Assembly: GCF_002214185.1 (NCBI RefSeq) | Contig: NZ_CP022161.1 | Coordinates: 7,509,486 to 7,573,485 of the forward strand | DNA from: Streptomyces capitiformicae | Lineage (GTDB): Bacteria > Actinomycetota > Actinomycetes > Streptomycetales > Streptomycetaceae | Direction of reading: 5' to 3' | Length of the DNA stretch: 64,000 nucleotides | In this document: positions 19,955 to 28,763 of the stretch, piece after piece | Numbering within the stretch: position 1 is the first letter of the stretch | How the letters are laid out: each line of letters begins with the position of its first letter | Notes under the pieces: model-generated | What the model was told of the DNA's origin: nothing | The model's input: the letters and a program-made list of their open reading frames with translations, nothing else | Database searches by the model: none | Made by a program: the position numbers and the translations under genes

Positions 19955-20035
19955 TCAAGCTGGTGGGGCGGGCTGGGGTTCGTAGAAGGTGCCGTCGCGG
20001 AGCATCGCGAAGAGATAGCCGACGGAATCCCCACC
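19955..20035 (-). mobile_element. Transposase C-terminal remnant
   Basis: About 26 codons ([20 protein letters not shown], then PAPPA and a stop at 19955) look like the last residues of a Streptomyces transposase. I recall [10 protein letters not shown] tails in such proteins but cannot assign the IS family. Nothing upstream continues the gene, so it is a scar. It marks the start of the degraded zone. Confidence 0.5.
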
Positions 20036-20114
20036 AGCGACCTTGCTCCAACCTCAGCCGGAAACGGACATCGCCTTACGAACCGTCCACTAAGAACGCG
20101 GTCCAGAAACGCGG

Positions 20115-20380
20115 TCCAGATAGGGAGGGCTCTCGAAGCGCTCCTGCGTTCGGGAACCGCCCGTCTTGAGATTGACCTGAACAAGGTGACTTACCTCAGC
20201 AGCGATGGCGCAACGGTGTTCTTCATGGCGCTGCGCGCCGCCGGGCGCACGGCACGCGCGTAATCGTCACACACGCACCGGTCCCAAGCCCGGGCCACCC
20301 TCGAAGGACTGGGGCTGCTCCGCGTCTTCGAGGTGCACGAAGGGGATAGGTCAAGTTGCTCGTCATGCAAGGGCGAGTAG
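20115..20380 (+). pseudogene. STAS-domain anti-sigma factor antagonist, frameshifted twice
   Basis: Three reading frames together give one STAS domain: [20 protein letters not shown] and MALRAA in the first, GTRVIVTHAPVPS in the second, and ATLEGLGLLRVFEVHEGD in the third. The phosphorylatable Ser is expected in SSDG. No single frame exceeds two thirds of the domain. Such proteins partner with anti-sigma kinases, but no intact partner remains here. Confidence 0.75.
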
Positions 20381-20497
20381 CTGCTGACCCTTTGCAATCA
20401 AGCGACCTCAACACTTCCCGAATCCGGCATGAACAGGTGCTGATGCGGCCGCCTGACGTGTTCGAGGAGACGTACTGCAACAAGGCGGGGGAGCCGA

Positions 20498-21274
20498 ATG
20501 GCAGCGAGTGGCGGGGGCAGTGGGCTCTTCTCGATGGCCTGGGGAATATGGGCAACCGGCTTCGGCTGGATCATCGCGTCGGACTTCCGAGGCGCAGCCC
20601 ACCGGTTCTATGAGCTGTCACAGCGGTCTGTGCCGTTCAGCGCGAGGAGGGCACCACTCGTCGGCGTCGGCTTCCTCAGAATCCTGGCCGGTGTGTTCGC
20701 CCTCATCGGGCCTGCCGTCCTCGTCGGCGGGCTGCTCGAACTGGTTCGAGGCGAGGGAGCTTCCGACCGGCTGCCACAGTTGCCCGTACCGCTCGCGGCG
20801 ACGGTGGTCCTCGTCGGCGCCTTCGGGCTGTGGACGGCGTGGCGGCCTTCCGGGCTGCTTCGCCGGGAGTGGGCTGAGGGCGCCGACCTCCAGCGCGCCG
20901 CCGTTGCCGTAGTCACCGCGGCGCTCGTCGGCTTCCCGGCCACGTTGGCACTCGGCCACCAGACGGCGATGCTGGCCAGTTGGCTGGGCGGAGGGCTCGC
21001 GGGTCTGGTTCTCCTGCTGAGCGGCCGTTTCATCTTCGCCGAGCAAGTCCAGGCCGAGGGCTTCGCCCGTCTGCCCGGCCTACGCGACCTCGTGCTCGAC
21101 CCTGCCGGGACCACCCTGCGCGGACAGCTCACTGGCGAACTCGACGCGCTAGTCAAGGCCGCCGCCCGGCACCACGTCACCGCGCTGCGTGTGACCGAAC
21201 CCGCCCTGGACGACCTCTTCCACGCCTACTACACGGACGCCGAGGCCGCGCCGTGTCCGACCGCCGCCGTCTGA
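20498..21274 (+). CDS. Chimeric ORF: four-helix membrane protein fused to an ABC ATPase tail
   Basis: Residues 1-180 have about four membrane segments (around 7-25, 55-80, 95-115 and 135-175) and resemble an uncharacterised Streptomyces membrane protein (FGWIIASDFRGAAHRFYELS, then QRSVP). Residues 185-258 (LPGLRDLVLDPAGTTLRGQL... ALRVTEPALDDLFHAYY) are the regulatory C-terminus of a DrrA/CcmA-type ABC exporter ATPase. No Walker motifs are present. The join is in frame, and a broken permease gene of the same exporter type follows. It is probably a deletion product rather than a functional fusion. Confidence 0.65.
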   Translation: MAASGGGSGLFSMAWGIWATGFGWIIASDFRGAAHRFYELSQRSVPFSARRAPLVGVGFLRILAGVFALIGPAVLVGGLLELVRGEGASDRLPQLPVPLAATVVLVGAFGLWTAWRPSGLLRREWAEGADLQRAAVAVVTAALVGFPATLALGHQTAMLASWLGGGLAGLVLLLSGRFIFAEQVQAEGFARLPGLRDLVLDPAGTTLRGQLTGELDALVKAAARHHVTALRVTEPALDDLFHAYYTDAEAAPCPTAAV

Positions 21275-21322
21275 TCGGCCACCCGTCGCTCACCTCACCT
21301 TCGCCGAAGAAGTCAACTCGCC

Positions 21323-21652
21323 ATGCCTGCCACTGTGTTCACCATGCCCCTCCACGACAACCGCCCTCCCTCATCGGCTGGACGGCCGGCACCACCCTGG
21401 TCGCCGCCATGTACGCGAGCTTCTACCGTTCCTGGGGACTGAGCGGGAGTAATCCCAATCAGCCGCACGCCCCGAACGGTCTTGGACGCTCCCCCAGACT
21501 TCGTCCGGGGGCCCCAGGTCCCCGGCGTGCATAGGCGGCGAGCCGCTGAAGCACGGCATCCAGTGGGCCACGCCGGCATCCTCGTCGTAGCGTCCACGGT
21601 GCTGGTAGCCGCGGGGGCGTACCGCTTCAACCACCGTGACCTCAACGCCTGA
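21323..21652 (+). pseudogene. ABC-2 exporter permease, frameshifted and internally deleted
   Basis: MPATVFTMPLHDNR, then after a frameshift SLIGWTAGTTLVAAMYASFY, is the N-terminus of an ABC-2 permease. GILVVASTVLVAAGAYRFNH followed by RDLNA and a stop at 21652 is its C-terminus. Only about 120 bp separate the two ends, where about 600 bp are expected. It pairs with the ATPase tail just upstream. Confidence 0.75.
21491..21511. repeat. REP-like hairpin inside the deleted permease
   Basis: CCCCCAGACTTCGTCCGGGGG is a near-perfect palindrome located exactly where the permease interior is missing. I recall this motif as frequent between Streptomyces genes. It may be the recombination point. Confidence 0.6.
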
Positions 21653-21702
21653 CGAACGGACAGGTCTGCGGAGTCCTTGCGCACAAATGCCCGATACCCT
21701 CG

Positions 21703-21735
21703 GTGATCACCGGCCTTGATCAGGCCGGTGATCAC
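21703..21735. terminator. 13-bp perfect inverted repeat, terminator or operator
   Basis: GTGATCACCGGCC (21703-21715) and its complement (21723-21735) flank a 7-bp loop, 20 bp before the next ATG. It could terminate the old exporter operon or be an operator for the small Cys protein. There is no T-tract. Confidence 0.55.
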
Positions 21736-21755
21736 ATGGGGAGAGGGGAACCGTC

Positions 21756-21983
21756 ATGGCGCGTAAGCCGGTTCGCGCAGCGGTCGGGGACATCTGGATC
21801 AGCTGTCAGGTCTGCAGGAGCGATCTGTTCCGGGAACGGGGCGTGCTGCTGAACAGCGTCGGCCTGGAGTTCATGAAGATGGCGTGGGCGGACGAGACGG
21901 CAACCGGCCTGATCTGCTGGCGGTGCGGATTCGTCCACCTCTTCGTGAACAAGGACATCAAGCTGTACCGCGCGGACAAGTGA
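21756..21983 (+). CDS. Small protein with two CxxC motifs
   Basis: These 75 residues start after GAGAGGGG. CQVC near residue 17 and CWRC near residue 54 can form a zinc ribbon. The rest (SVGLEFMKMAWADETATG, FVHLFVNKDIKLYRADK) has no recognised domain. It appears intact in a region of broken genes. A short cytoplasmic DNA- or protein-binding role is possible but not shown. Confidence 0.6.
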   Translation: MARKPVRAAVGDIWISCQVCRSDLFRERGVLLNSVGLEFMKMAWADETATGLICWRCGFVHLFVNKDIKLYRADK

Positions 21984-22140
21984 CAGCCGTTCCGACGGCC
22001 ATGGGCTCCCCATCTGCTGGTCGCTCTGCGGCCCGTTGCCGGGGCTGCCTGGCTGACTCACTCAGTGTGGGGGACCGGTGTGGCCAGGTCCTCCGGTGCC
22101 GGGGTGCCGGGGTGCCGGGGTGGGCGGTCGCTGTCGGCAG

Positions 22141-22383
22141 CGTGTCCGGGACGTCCTCCGGGTCTGGACGAACATGCAGGATCAGCTCACGGCCCGGCCG
22201 CTGTCCAGCTCGGCCGGATCGCTTCAGGCGAGCGCGACGGGCGCCCTCGCCGCGGCCTGTGCGGTCTCGGTCGTACTGGGTGGCGGTCAGGCCGTTCACT
22301 CCCTTCTGGACCGGCGGCGTCTGCGGCAGTGGGACAAAGCCCGGGCAGAGGCTGACGCTCGGTGGGGCGGAAAGACCGTGTGA
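22141..22383 (+). pseudogene. C-terminal remnant of an Rv1733c-type membrane protein
   Basis: VRDVLRVWTNMQDQLTARPL leads into one membrane helix (ALAAACAVSVVLGGG) and the basic tail LLDRRRLRQWDKARAEADAR, then WGG. This matches the end of Streptomyces Rv1733c-like transmembrane proteins. The first helix and extracellular domain are gone. A GC-rich triplet-like repeat lies just upstream (22090-22125). Confidence 0.6.
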
Positions 22384-22588
22384 TCGCGGCCCGCTGTCGG
22401 CGCCCAGCGCAAACTCGCGGAGAGCGGTAGCTCAGCGATGCTGACCAGACCGGCGACAACCGGCTCGGGATCATGACACGATGCTTGGATGGTGCGGCTC
22501 TCCGCCTGCGGTGGAAGGGCGGGGGCCGGTCCTGGAGCGCCGGGAAGTCTGGTCGGCACAGTGCCTGAACGCGACGAGGGAGCAGGCT

Positions 22589-22957
22589 GTGTCCGCGATC
22601 CAGAGCGCTCTGCGCCGTGCGATGAGTGTCGAAGGGGTACTGGGCGCCGCGATCGTCGACTACGTCAGTCGCATGCCGCTCGGCACCATCGGCAACCCGG
22701 CAGGTCTCGACCTTGAGGAAGCCGCTCAGAGAGACACCGATGTCGTACGCGTGAACCTCTCCGCGCTCGCTCAGCTGGGGTACGAGCCCAGGCGGGTGGA
22801 GGACATACTGATCACTCTGGACACCGAGTACCACCTTCTGCGTCCCCTCGCTCGCAGGGCACACGACGGGCTGTTCATCTACCTGGTCCTGGACCGCGAC
22901 CTGGCGGATCTGGACACGGCCCGCAAAGAACTCCTACGGATCGAGGAGCTGCTGTGA
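22589..22957 (+). CDS. Roadblock/LC7-like small protein
   Basis: GTG at 22589 follows GAGGGAGCAGG and gives 122 residues. The pattern MSVEGVLGAAIVDYVSRMPL, VVRVNLSALAQLGYEPRRVE and HLLRPLARRAHDGLFIYLVL resembles the alpha/beta Roadblock fold used in G-protein-type signalling operons, though the similarity is by pattern only. It overlaps the next gene by 4 bp, so the two proteins are likely made together. Confidence 0.6.
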   Translation: MSAIQSALRRAMSVEGVLGAAIVDYVSRMPLGTIGNPAGLDLEEAAQRDTDVVRVNLSALAQLGYEPRRVEDILITLDTEYHLLRPLARRAHDGLFIYLVLDRDLADLDTARKELLRIEELL

Positions 22958-23874
22958 GGGCGACACCAGGTATGGGCCTGGACGAACACCCGACGCAGAT
23001 CGCCGAGTTGGCGGACGGACCGGTCGAGTACCGCTTCGATCGGCGCGGGCCGGACACGGTCGTCGTCTTCCACGGCGGGCACATGCGGGCCGGACTTTCG
23101 CTCGGCGAGGAGGTGTTCGCCGACGCCGGCTGCTCGGTGCTTGTGCCGTCCCGTCCGGGGTACGGCCGCACCCCGGTCTCGACCGGCGGCTCGGCGGGCG
23201 GATTCGCCGACGTCACCGCCGCGCTCTGCTCGCAGCTCGGTATCGCCAGCGTCGCAGCGGTAGTTGGTGTCTCGGCCGGAGGACCCACAGCGGTGGCCAT
23301 GGCAGCGCGGTATCCCGCCCTGGTGGACAGGATGATCCTGCAGAGCGCCGTCGGGCCTCTGCCCTGGCCGGACCGCCGTACGCGCATGGCTGCCCGTGTC
23401 GCCTTCACGGCCCGGACGGAGCCCCTCTTGTGGGCTGTGGTGCGCACACTGATGCGTCACGCGCCCGAGGTCGGCCTGCGCATGCTGCTGCGGGACCTGA
23501 CGGTGCTTCCTTCGCGGAAAGCCGTGTCGGGTCTTGGGGCGGAGGACCGGGCAAGGCTGATCGCGCTCTTCTCCCGAATGCGGTCGGGCCACGGTTTCCT
23601 CCGCGATCTCAAAGCCCTGGAAACCACCGCGGAGTTGACCCGTCATGCGGGCCAGGTTTCCCAGCCCAGTCTCGTGATCGCGACCTGCCAGGACGGTGCC
23701 GTACCGTTCGCGCATGCCCGGGCACTTGTCGCAGCCCTCCGACAAACCGAGCTGATCGAAAGCTGGGCGGGCGGACACTTCATCTGGTTCGGCCAGGACT
23801 GGCCGACCATCGCCGACCGCATCCGCGACTTCCTGCTGGCGGACCTGTACTTGATGCCGCGAGGGGAGCTGTAA
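22954..23874 (+). CDS. Alpha/beta hydrolase
   Basis: These 306 residues start at GTG inside the previous stop (GTGA). The oxyanion strand VVVFHGGHMRAG, nucleophile elbow GVSAGGPTA (Ser near 110), the Asp region TCQDGAVPF and the final His in WAGGHFIWF form a plausible catalytic triad. The cap region (residues 130-220) is helical. The substrate is unknown, and coupling with the Roadblock-like protein is unusual. No secretion signal is visible. Confidence 0.85.
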   Translation: MRATPGMGLDEHPTQIAELADGPVEYRFDRRGPDTVVVFHGGHMRAGLSLGEEVFADAGCSVLVPSRPGYGRTPVSTGGSAGGFADVTAALCSQLGIASVAAVVGVSAGGPTAVAMAARYPALVDRMILQSAVGPLPWPDRRTRMAARVAFTARTEPLLWAVVRTLMRHAPEVGLRMLLRDLTVLPSRKAVSGLGAEDRARLIALFSRMRSGHGFLRDLKALETTAELTRHAGQVSQPSLVIATCQDGAVPFAHARALVAALRQTELIESWAGGHFIWFGQDWPTIADRIRDFLLADLYLMPRGEL

Positions 23875-24100
23875 CGGACGGCCGCTGACCGGCACCAGGC
23901 GGTCGCCCCGACCATGCCGACTCTGCCGTGGCCTGCCCTACGGCCGTCCAGGAACGGGTCCGCGAGATTCCAGTCGAACGCCCGTGCCGATCTTGCTGGA
24001 GATCCCGCACCTGCCTACTGTTCAGAACGCGGAGAGGGAAACAACGGCGGCGGTCCCGCTCGCTGACGCGGGACGTGCTGTCGCCAAGCGGGGGTGAAGC

Positions 24101-25147
24101 GTGTCCGACAACAGCCGTCGTCTTGCTGTGCTGTCTGCCCTCCCGTTCGCCATGATGGCCGCCGTCACCGCGGTCGACCTCGCCGCGAGCCCAGGGGTTG
24201 GATTCCTTCCGCTGCTGTCGCTGGGCCCGGCATTCGCCAGTCTGGTCGGTGGCTGACGGCGCACCCTGTGCATCGGCGCCATCGCGCTGCTGCTCTGTGT
24301 CGCACTCGGCCTCTACAACGACATGCTCGCGGCACGCCGCGGATACATGACCATCGCCTCCGTCGTCGGCGTGACGACGGCCGGCATCGTCGCCGTGGTG
24401 ATGCGTCAGCAACGCGAGATGGAGTTGGCCAACGTGCGTTCCATCGCCGAAGCAGCGCAGCGCGTTCTCCTCAAGCCCGTGCCGCGCAAGGCCGGCCCAC
24501 TACGGGCCGCCGTGTCCTACACGTCGGCCGTCGCCGAGGCCCGCATCGGCGGCGATCTGTACGAGATGGTCGCCTCACCCCACGGCGTGCGTGTGATCGT
24601 CGGCGACGTGCAGGGCAAGGGGCTCGAAGCGGTGGAGACGGCGGCCGTGGTCCTGGGAGCCTTTCGGGAATCGCCGCCGGAGGAACCTGATCTGTCCGAG
24701 ATGGGGCAGAGGCTGGAGCGGGCCGTGAACCGTCAGCTGGACGGGGAGAAGTTCGTGACCGCAACCCTCGCGGGAGTAACCACCGACGGGGTGACGTTCC
24801 TCAACTACGGTCATCCAGCGCCGATGGTGACTCGCGCCGACGGCTCCGTGACCTTTCCCGAACCGCCCGCCTATGCTCTCCCGCTCGGTCTCGCCGCCCA
24901 CAACACGGCCGCCCCCCAGCCCTTCCGGACCGGCTTCTCCGCTGGAGACCAGCTACTGCTCTACACCGACGGTGTCACCGAGGCCCGCGACGCCGCCGGA
25001 CGCTTCTGTCCTCTCGACGAACGCGCCCATGTACTGAAGGAGCATGACCCCGAAGCCGCGCTGGAGCGGCTGCGGCAGGATCTGGTGCAGCATGTGAAGG
25101 GCCCACTCCACGACGACGCGGCCATGCTCCTGCTTCGCTACCGCTGA
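24101..25147 (+). pseudogene. SpoIIE/RsbU-type PP2C phosphatase interrupted by an in-frame stop
   Basis: From GTG at 24101 (MSDNSRRLAVLSALPFAMMA) an N-terminal membrane sensor is encoded up to a TGA at 24254-24256. The same frame then continues RRTLCIGAIALLLCVALGLY and the full SpoIIE domain: GGDLYEMVASPHGVRVIVGD, VQGKGLEA, LNYGHPAPM, LLLYTDGVTEARD, and DDAAMLLLRYR. Without the stop the protein would be 348 residues. An ATG at 24323 could make a 274-residue protein with one or two helices plus the phosphatase. The family dephosphorylates STAS antagonists, and a broken STAS gene lies 4 kb upstream. Confidence 0.8.
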
Positions 25148-25172
25148 GGGCGGTGAAGAACAAGGTCAAGTT

Positions 25173-25450
25173 GTGCTTCACGTGGACCAACGCGTCCTGG
25201 GCGAACCCAAGGTGCCATGGGCGGCGGCCGATCCCAGGATCACCGCCGCGGTCTTCGGTCTCCACTGGCCCGATGCCCTGGCCGAGACGGCGAAGCAGAT
25301 CGCCATCCCGATCGAATTCATGCTCCAGCGGGACGATGAGCACATCCCGCGCCAGTCCGGTCTGGCGCTGTTCGACGCCTCGCCTCGAAGGAGGAGACGC
25401 TGCACGCCAACGCGGGCACGCACAAGGACCTGCCCAGGTCCCAGGCCGCA
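25173..25450 (+). pseudogene. Alpha/beta hydrolase (dienelactone-hydrolase-like) fragment
   Basis: WAAADPRITAAVFGLHWPDA, then AIPIEFMLQRDDEHIPRQSG and LALFDA, is the C-terminal third of a small hydrolase with the Asp of the triad. After a frameshift near 25382 the sense continues ASKEETLHANAGTHKDLPR, which carries the expected His. The N-terminal nucleophile part is absent. Confidence 0.65.
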
Positions 25451-25482
25451 GCACTGCGGTGTTGGTCAGGGGTTTTCGGCGG

Positions 25483-26943
25483 CTAGCGGTTTTCAACGAC
25501 GGTCATGAGCTTGTCGCGTTGTTCTTCGTCCGCGAGTGCGATCAGTCTGTTCTCGACATGCAGTGGCAGGTCTTTGACACCAAGTTCGACGCCGGACTTG
25601 TGCGAGTGGTCGATGAAGGTCAGCAACGCCTTGGCCCCGGACATGTCGATGTAGTCGACGTGCTTCAGGTTCAGCGACAGGTTCGACCGGTTGTTGCGGA
25701 GGGTGGTGAAGACACGGTCGATGGACAGGAACGACAGCGGTCCCTCGATGTGGTAGGTCCCGGTACCGTCGTGGACGATCGAGGCTTTGTGCCGGCGCGA
25801 TTTCACGGCGTGCACGATGAGTGCCAGGACGACGCCGACGGCGACCGCCACGGTCAGGTCGACGACGACGGTGATGATCATCGTCGCGAACATCACGGCG
25901 ACGTCACCTCGCGGAGAGACGTGCGCTTTGCGCAGGCTCTCCCAGTCGAACATGCCGAACGCGGTCAGAATCAAGATCCCCGACAGCACCGCCAGCGGAA
26001 TGTACTGAACGACAGCCCCAAGTCCGACCACGAGAGCGAGGAGGATGACGCTGTGCGTGGCCGCCGACAGTGCGGTGCGGCCGCCGCTTCTGACATTGAT
26101 CACGGACCTGACGGTCGCGCCGGCGCTGGCCAGGCCGCCGAACAGTCCGCTGGCCGCGTTGCCGAGTCCCTGGCCGATCAGCTCCTTGTTGCTGTGATGC
26201 CGGTTGCCGGTGATGTTGTCCATGACGACCGAGGTCAGCAGCGAATCGATCGAGCCCAGCAGTGCGATGCTGAGCGCGGGCAGGACGAGGGTGAGGATCA
26301 ACGACCCGCTGAACTCGGGAAGGGTGATCGAAGGGATCGACTCCGGGATCTTTCCTATGTAGTCGATCGCCGTGTTGAGCGAGACCGGTCCGACGCGCAC
26401 GTCCTGCAACAGCGAGTCCACGAGCCGCAAAGCCACGGTCATGACCACGAGCGCGATCAGACTCGCTGGAATCGACTTGATCACCCGTGTGGATACGAGC
26501 ATGAGCACGATCGTCCCCGCGACCACCAGGAAACTCTTCTGCACCTGGTCCAGTTCGCCCAGGATGATGATCAGTGCGATCCCGCCCATGAAACCCGACA
26601 CCACTGGGTGGGGTATGTAGCGGATGAGGGATCCGAGCCTGCACAGCCCGAACAGGATCTGGAACGCGCCGGCCATGATGAACGCGAGGAATGCGGCCTC
26701 GAGTCCATGCGTGGCGATGACTCCGGTGGCGACGACGGTGATGGGGCCTGTGGGGCCGGTCACTTGGGCGGGAGTCCCGCCGAACAGTGCCGCGAAGAAC
26801 CCGGCGAAGATCGCGCCGTACAGTCCGATGAGCGCGCCCTCGGAGGTGCCGGTCGCGGTGATGCCGAAGGCGATCGCCAATGGCAACGCCACGATCGCGA
26901 CAGTCAGGCCGGAGAGAGTCTCTTTGGCGACGCGCTGGAACAT
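25483..26943 (-). CDS. SulP-family anion transporter with STAS domain
   Basis: This 486-residue protein starts at MFQRVAKETLSGLTVAIVAL. About 12-14 membrane segments carry SulP motifs (LPLAIAFGITATGTSEGALI, FGGTPAQVTGPTGPI, GFMGGIALIIILGEL, NKELIGQGLGN). A C-terminal STAS domain spans residues 395-486 (YHIEGPLSFLSIDRVF, VDYIDMSGAKALL). The family exchanges sulfate, bicarbonate or dicarboxylates. An upstream start at 27018 would add 25 basic residues and is less likely. It appears intact and may be the main surviving gene of this zone. Confidence 0.92.
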   Translation of the reverse strand: MFQRVAKETLSGLTVAIVALPLAIAFGITATGTSEGALIGLYGAIFAGFFAALFGGTPAQVTGPTGPITVVATGVIATHGLEAAFLAFIMAGAFQILFGLCRLGSLIRYIPHPVVSGFMGGIALIIILGELDQVQKSFLVVAGTIVLMLVSTRVIKSIPASLIALVVMTVALRLVDSLLQDVRVGPVSLNTAIDYIGKIPESIPSITLPEFSGSLILTLVLPALSIALLGSIDSLLTSVVMDNITGNRHHSNKELIGQGLGNAASGLFGGLASAGATVRSVINVRSGGRTALSAATHSVILLALVVGLGAVVQYIPLAVLSGILILTAFGMFDWESLRKAHVSPRGDVAVMFATMIITVVVDLTVAVAVGVVLALIVHAVKSRRHKASIVHDGTGTYHIEGPLSFLSIDRVFTTLRNNRSNLSLNLKHVDYIDMSGAKALLTFIDHSHKSGVELGVKDLPLHVENRLIALADEEQRDKLMTVVENR

Positions 26944-27481
26944 CGGCCCCCACTTCGGTCGACAGCATGCTGGCCTCGGCCCACGGCGGACCGAGCTGCC
27001 GACCAGGCTTCCCGGCACTCCGCGAGTAAAGATGCCGTATAGAACGCGTCAAGGCAAGATCAAAGATCGCCATGTGGGTCTGCTAGCGCGCCACCAGTGC
27101 GTCGGCGCCCTCTGTTGAGCTTCGTTGCGCGATCAGCGGCCCCGAGGACATGCATCGGGTCCCGGCTGCGGATGCGCTGCCCTGACGCTGTTCAGCGGTT
27201 CCAGCATGCTGGTCTGCGGTGATCCTGGTTGGCGAAGGTTCTGTGCATTTCGGACGCGCTGAAGCGGCCTCGGGAAACGGTGTGAACGGGCCTCTGGGGT
27301 GCGGTTGTTGTCGCGATCGGGGCCTCGGCATGATGGACGTCGCATGTCGTGAATCGCCGCTACCATCGCCTCTCCGTGATGGGGCTCAGCCGGGATCCAT
27401 GTCGCGATATAGCGCTAGCCTTCTGTGCGCGTCGCTGCCTGCGTCGCGCGGAGACGTTCGACGGGACCGGGATGGGAAGGC
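26944..27481. other. Intergenic gap without a recognised gene
   Basis: These 538 bp lie between divergent SulP and DUF1707 genes and presumably hold both promoters. Short open frames on both strands show no family motif. The GC content is slightly lower than in the flanks in places. Confidence 0.4.
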
Positions 27482-28141
27482 ATGTCGGGAGAGATTTCGC
27501 CCACCGGGAAGCACTCCGGCCCCAGCTCGTCGCCCGGGCTGCGAGCCTCTCATGCCGACCGGGACCGGGTGGTGGATGTGCTGCGTATCGCGGCGGGGGA
27601 CGGCCTGCTGACCGCGGACGAGTTGGACGAGCGCCTGGAAGCTGCCCTGTCGGCGCGGACTGTCAGCGAACTGACCGCGCTCACCGCCGACCTGCCGCCC
27701 GTATCGGCTACGGCTGGCGCGACTGTGCCAGAGGTCAAGGACGTGGTTCGGATCGAACAGGTCCACAGCGGCGCGGTCGAGCGCGTGGGGCGCTGGGTGG
27801 TACCGCGGAGGCTGGAGCTCGCGGTGACGTACTGCGAGGTGACACTTGACTTCACTGACGCAGTGATCACGCACGACACCCTGCGGATCGACGTGGCCAT
27901 GACGGGGAAGACCCTGACGCTGGTCACGAGGCCGGGCATCGTGGTCGATACGGATGGTCTGCAGCTGGTACACAGCAGGGTCAAGTACCGTCAGACTCCG
28001 ACGAACCCTGATACGCCGGTCACTCTGCGAGTGGAGCTGGTCGGTCAAAAGGTCTACGGCCGCGTGGTGGTGCGGCCCAGGCGTCGGACGCTCGGACAGT
28101 GGCTGCTGCGCAGGCCAACGTCTCGTTCTGCAGGCGCTTGA
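27482..28141 (+). CDS. DUF1707 domain protein
   Basis: This 219-residue protein follows GGGAAGGC. The DUF1707 helix-turn segment is ASHADRDRVVDVLRIAAGDG, then LLTADELDERLEAALSARTV, within residues 20-70. The C-terminal half is beta-rich (LELAVTYCEVTLDFTDAVI, TLTLVTRPGIVVDTDGLQLV) as in DUF1707/DUF2154-type proteins. These are cytoplasmic or membrane-proximal proteins of unknown role in actinobacteria. No membrane helix is seen. The tail is arginine-rich. Confidence 0.85.
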   Translation: MSGEISPTGKHSGPSSSPGLRASHADRDRVVDVLRIAAGDGLLTADELDERLEAALSARTVSELTALTADLPPVSATAGATVPEVKDVVRIEQVHSGAVERVGRWVVPRRLELAVTYCEVTLDFTDAVITHDTLRIDVAMTGKTLTLVTRPGIVVDTDGLQLVHSRVKYRQTPTNPDTPVTLRVELVGQKVYGRVVVRPRRRTLGQWLLRRPTSRSAGA

Positions 28142-28185
28142 CTCCATCGTTGTGAACTGGCGGCGGGGCTGGCCGCTGAGGTCTC

Positions 28186-28360
28186 CTGTGGTCAGCGCGG
28201 ACCTGGCAGCCGCACGCTCCCTCGTCAAACCGGACGGCCGGGTGATCGCGGTGTTCCAGCCGTCCGACCTGGCCCGGCTGGAGGCATTCGACGTCGACCT
28301 CGGGAAGGCGCTGGCCAGCTGCGACGAGGCCGTGCTGACGGGCAGCCCCCACTGCGTCAC
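28186..28360 (+). pseudogene. MurC-like C-terminal fragment
   Basis: ADLAAARSLVKPDGRVIAVF, then QPSDLARLEAFDVDLGKALA and SCDEAVLTG, corresponds to the C-terminal domain of UDP-N-acetylmuramate-alanine ligase, where FQPHxxxR is usual. The catalytic and ATP domains are missing on both sides. It points toward the murF-like fragment on the other strand. Confidence 0.55.
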
Positions 28361-28439
28361 CTGGGCGGCGCTGGAGAGGTTGTCTGCCCGGGTCAACAAC
28401 GCCGGCGGCAGCGCGAGGCACATCGCGCCGGACCGGTCC

Positions 28440-28748
28440 GAGACCGTCGGCGACAGACCGCTGGTCGCGCCCGCCGTCGTCCACGACGATTGCGGGGACG
28501 CCGACGGGATGGGTGACGAGGGCCGCGGTGGCCCCCTTGTTGACGGCGGCCTCAGCATAAGTGTGGCCGTCTGCCTGCTCGCCCTTGAGGGCGAGGAACA
28601 GCGATCCGGGGATGGCTTCGCGGGAGTCGAACACTGCTTCGCGGGAGTCGAACACTGCGGGTTCGGTGATCTGGACCTCGAGGTCGAGGACGTCGGCGAG
28701 ACGGCCGCCGATGACGCTGACGATCGTGGTCACAGACATGGGGTGCAA
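28440..28748 (-). pseudogene. MurF-like ligase, N-terminal fragment
   Basis: From TTG at 28748 or ATG at 28739, VTTIVSVIGGRLADVLDLEV, FDSREAIPGSLFLALKGEQA, DGHTYAEAAVNKGATAALVT and VGVPAIVVDD give the MurE/MurF N-terminal substrate domain. The match stops near residue 95, and the central ATP-binding domain (GxxGKT) is absent. It follows the C39-like peptidase gene by 15 bp, suggesting an old two-gene operon. Confidence 0.65.
28616..28657. repeat. 21-bp tandem duplication in the murF fragment
   Basis: Two exact copies (28616-28636, 28637-28657) duplicate seven codons, giving AVFDSRE twice. The copy is in frame and identical, so it is recent. Confidence 0.9.
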
Positions 28749-28763
28749 CGTGGTTCTCCCCGG

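Noticed and set aside
22090..22125. Short GGTGCCGGGGT repeats
   Set aside because: This is simple GC-rich sequence of three units in a pseudogene flank, with no sign of function.
25153..27042. A long plus-strand frame opposite the SulP gene
   Set aside because: It is rich in Asp, His, Arg and Gln without hydrophobic cores. The SulP transporter on the other strand is unambiguous.
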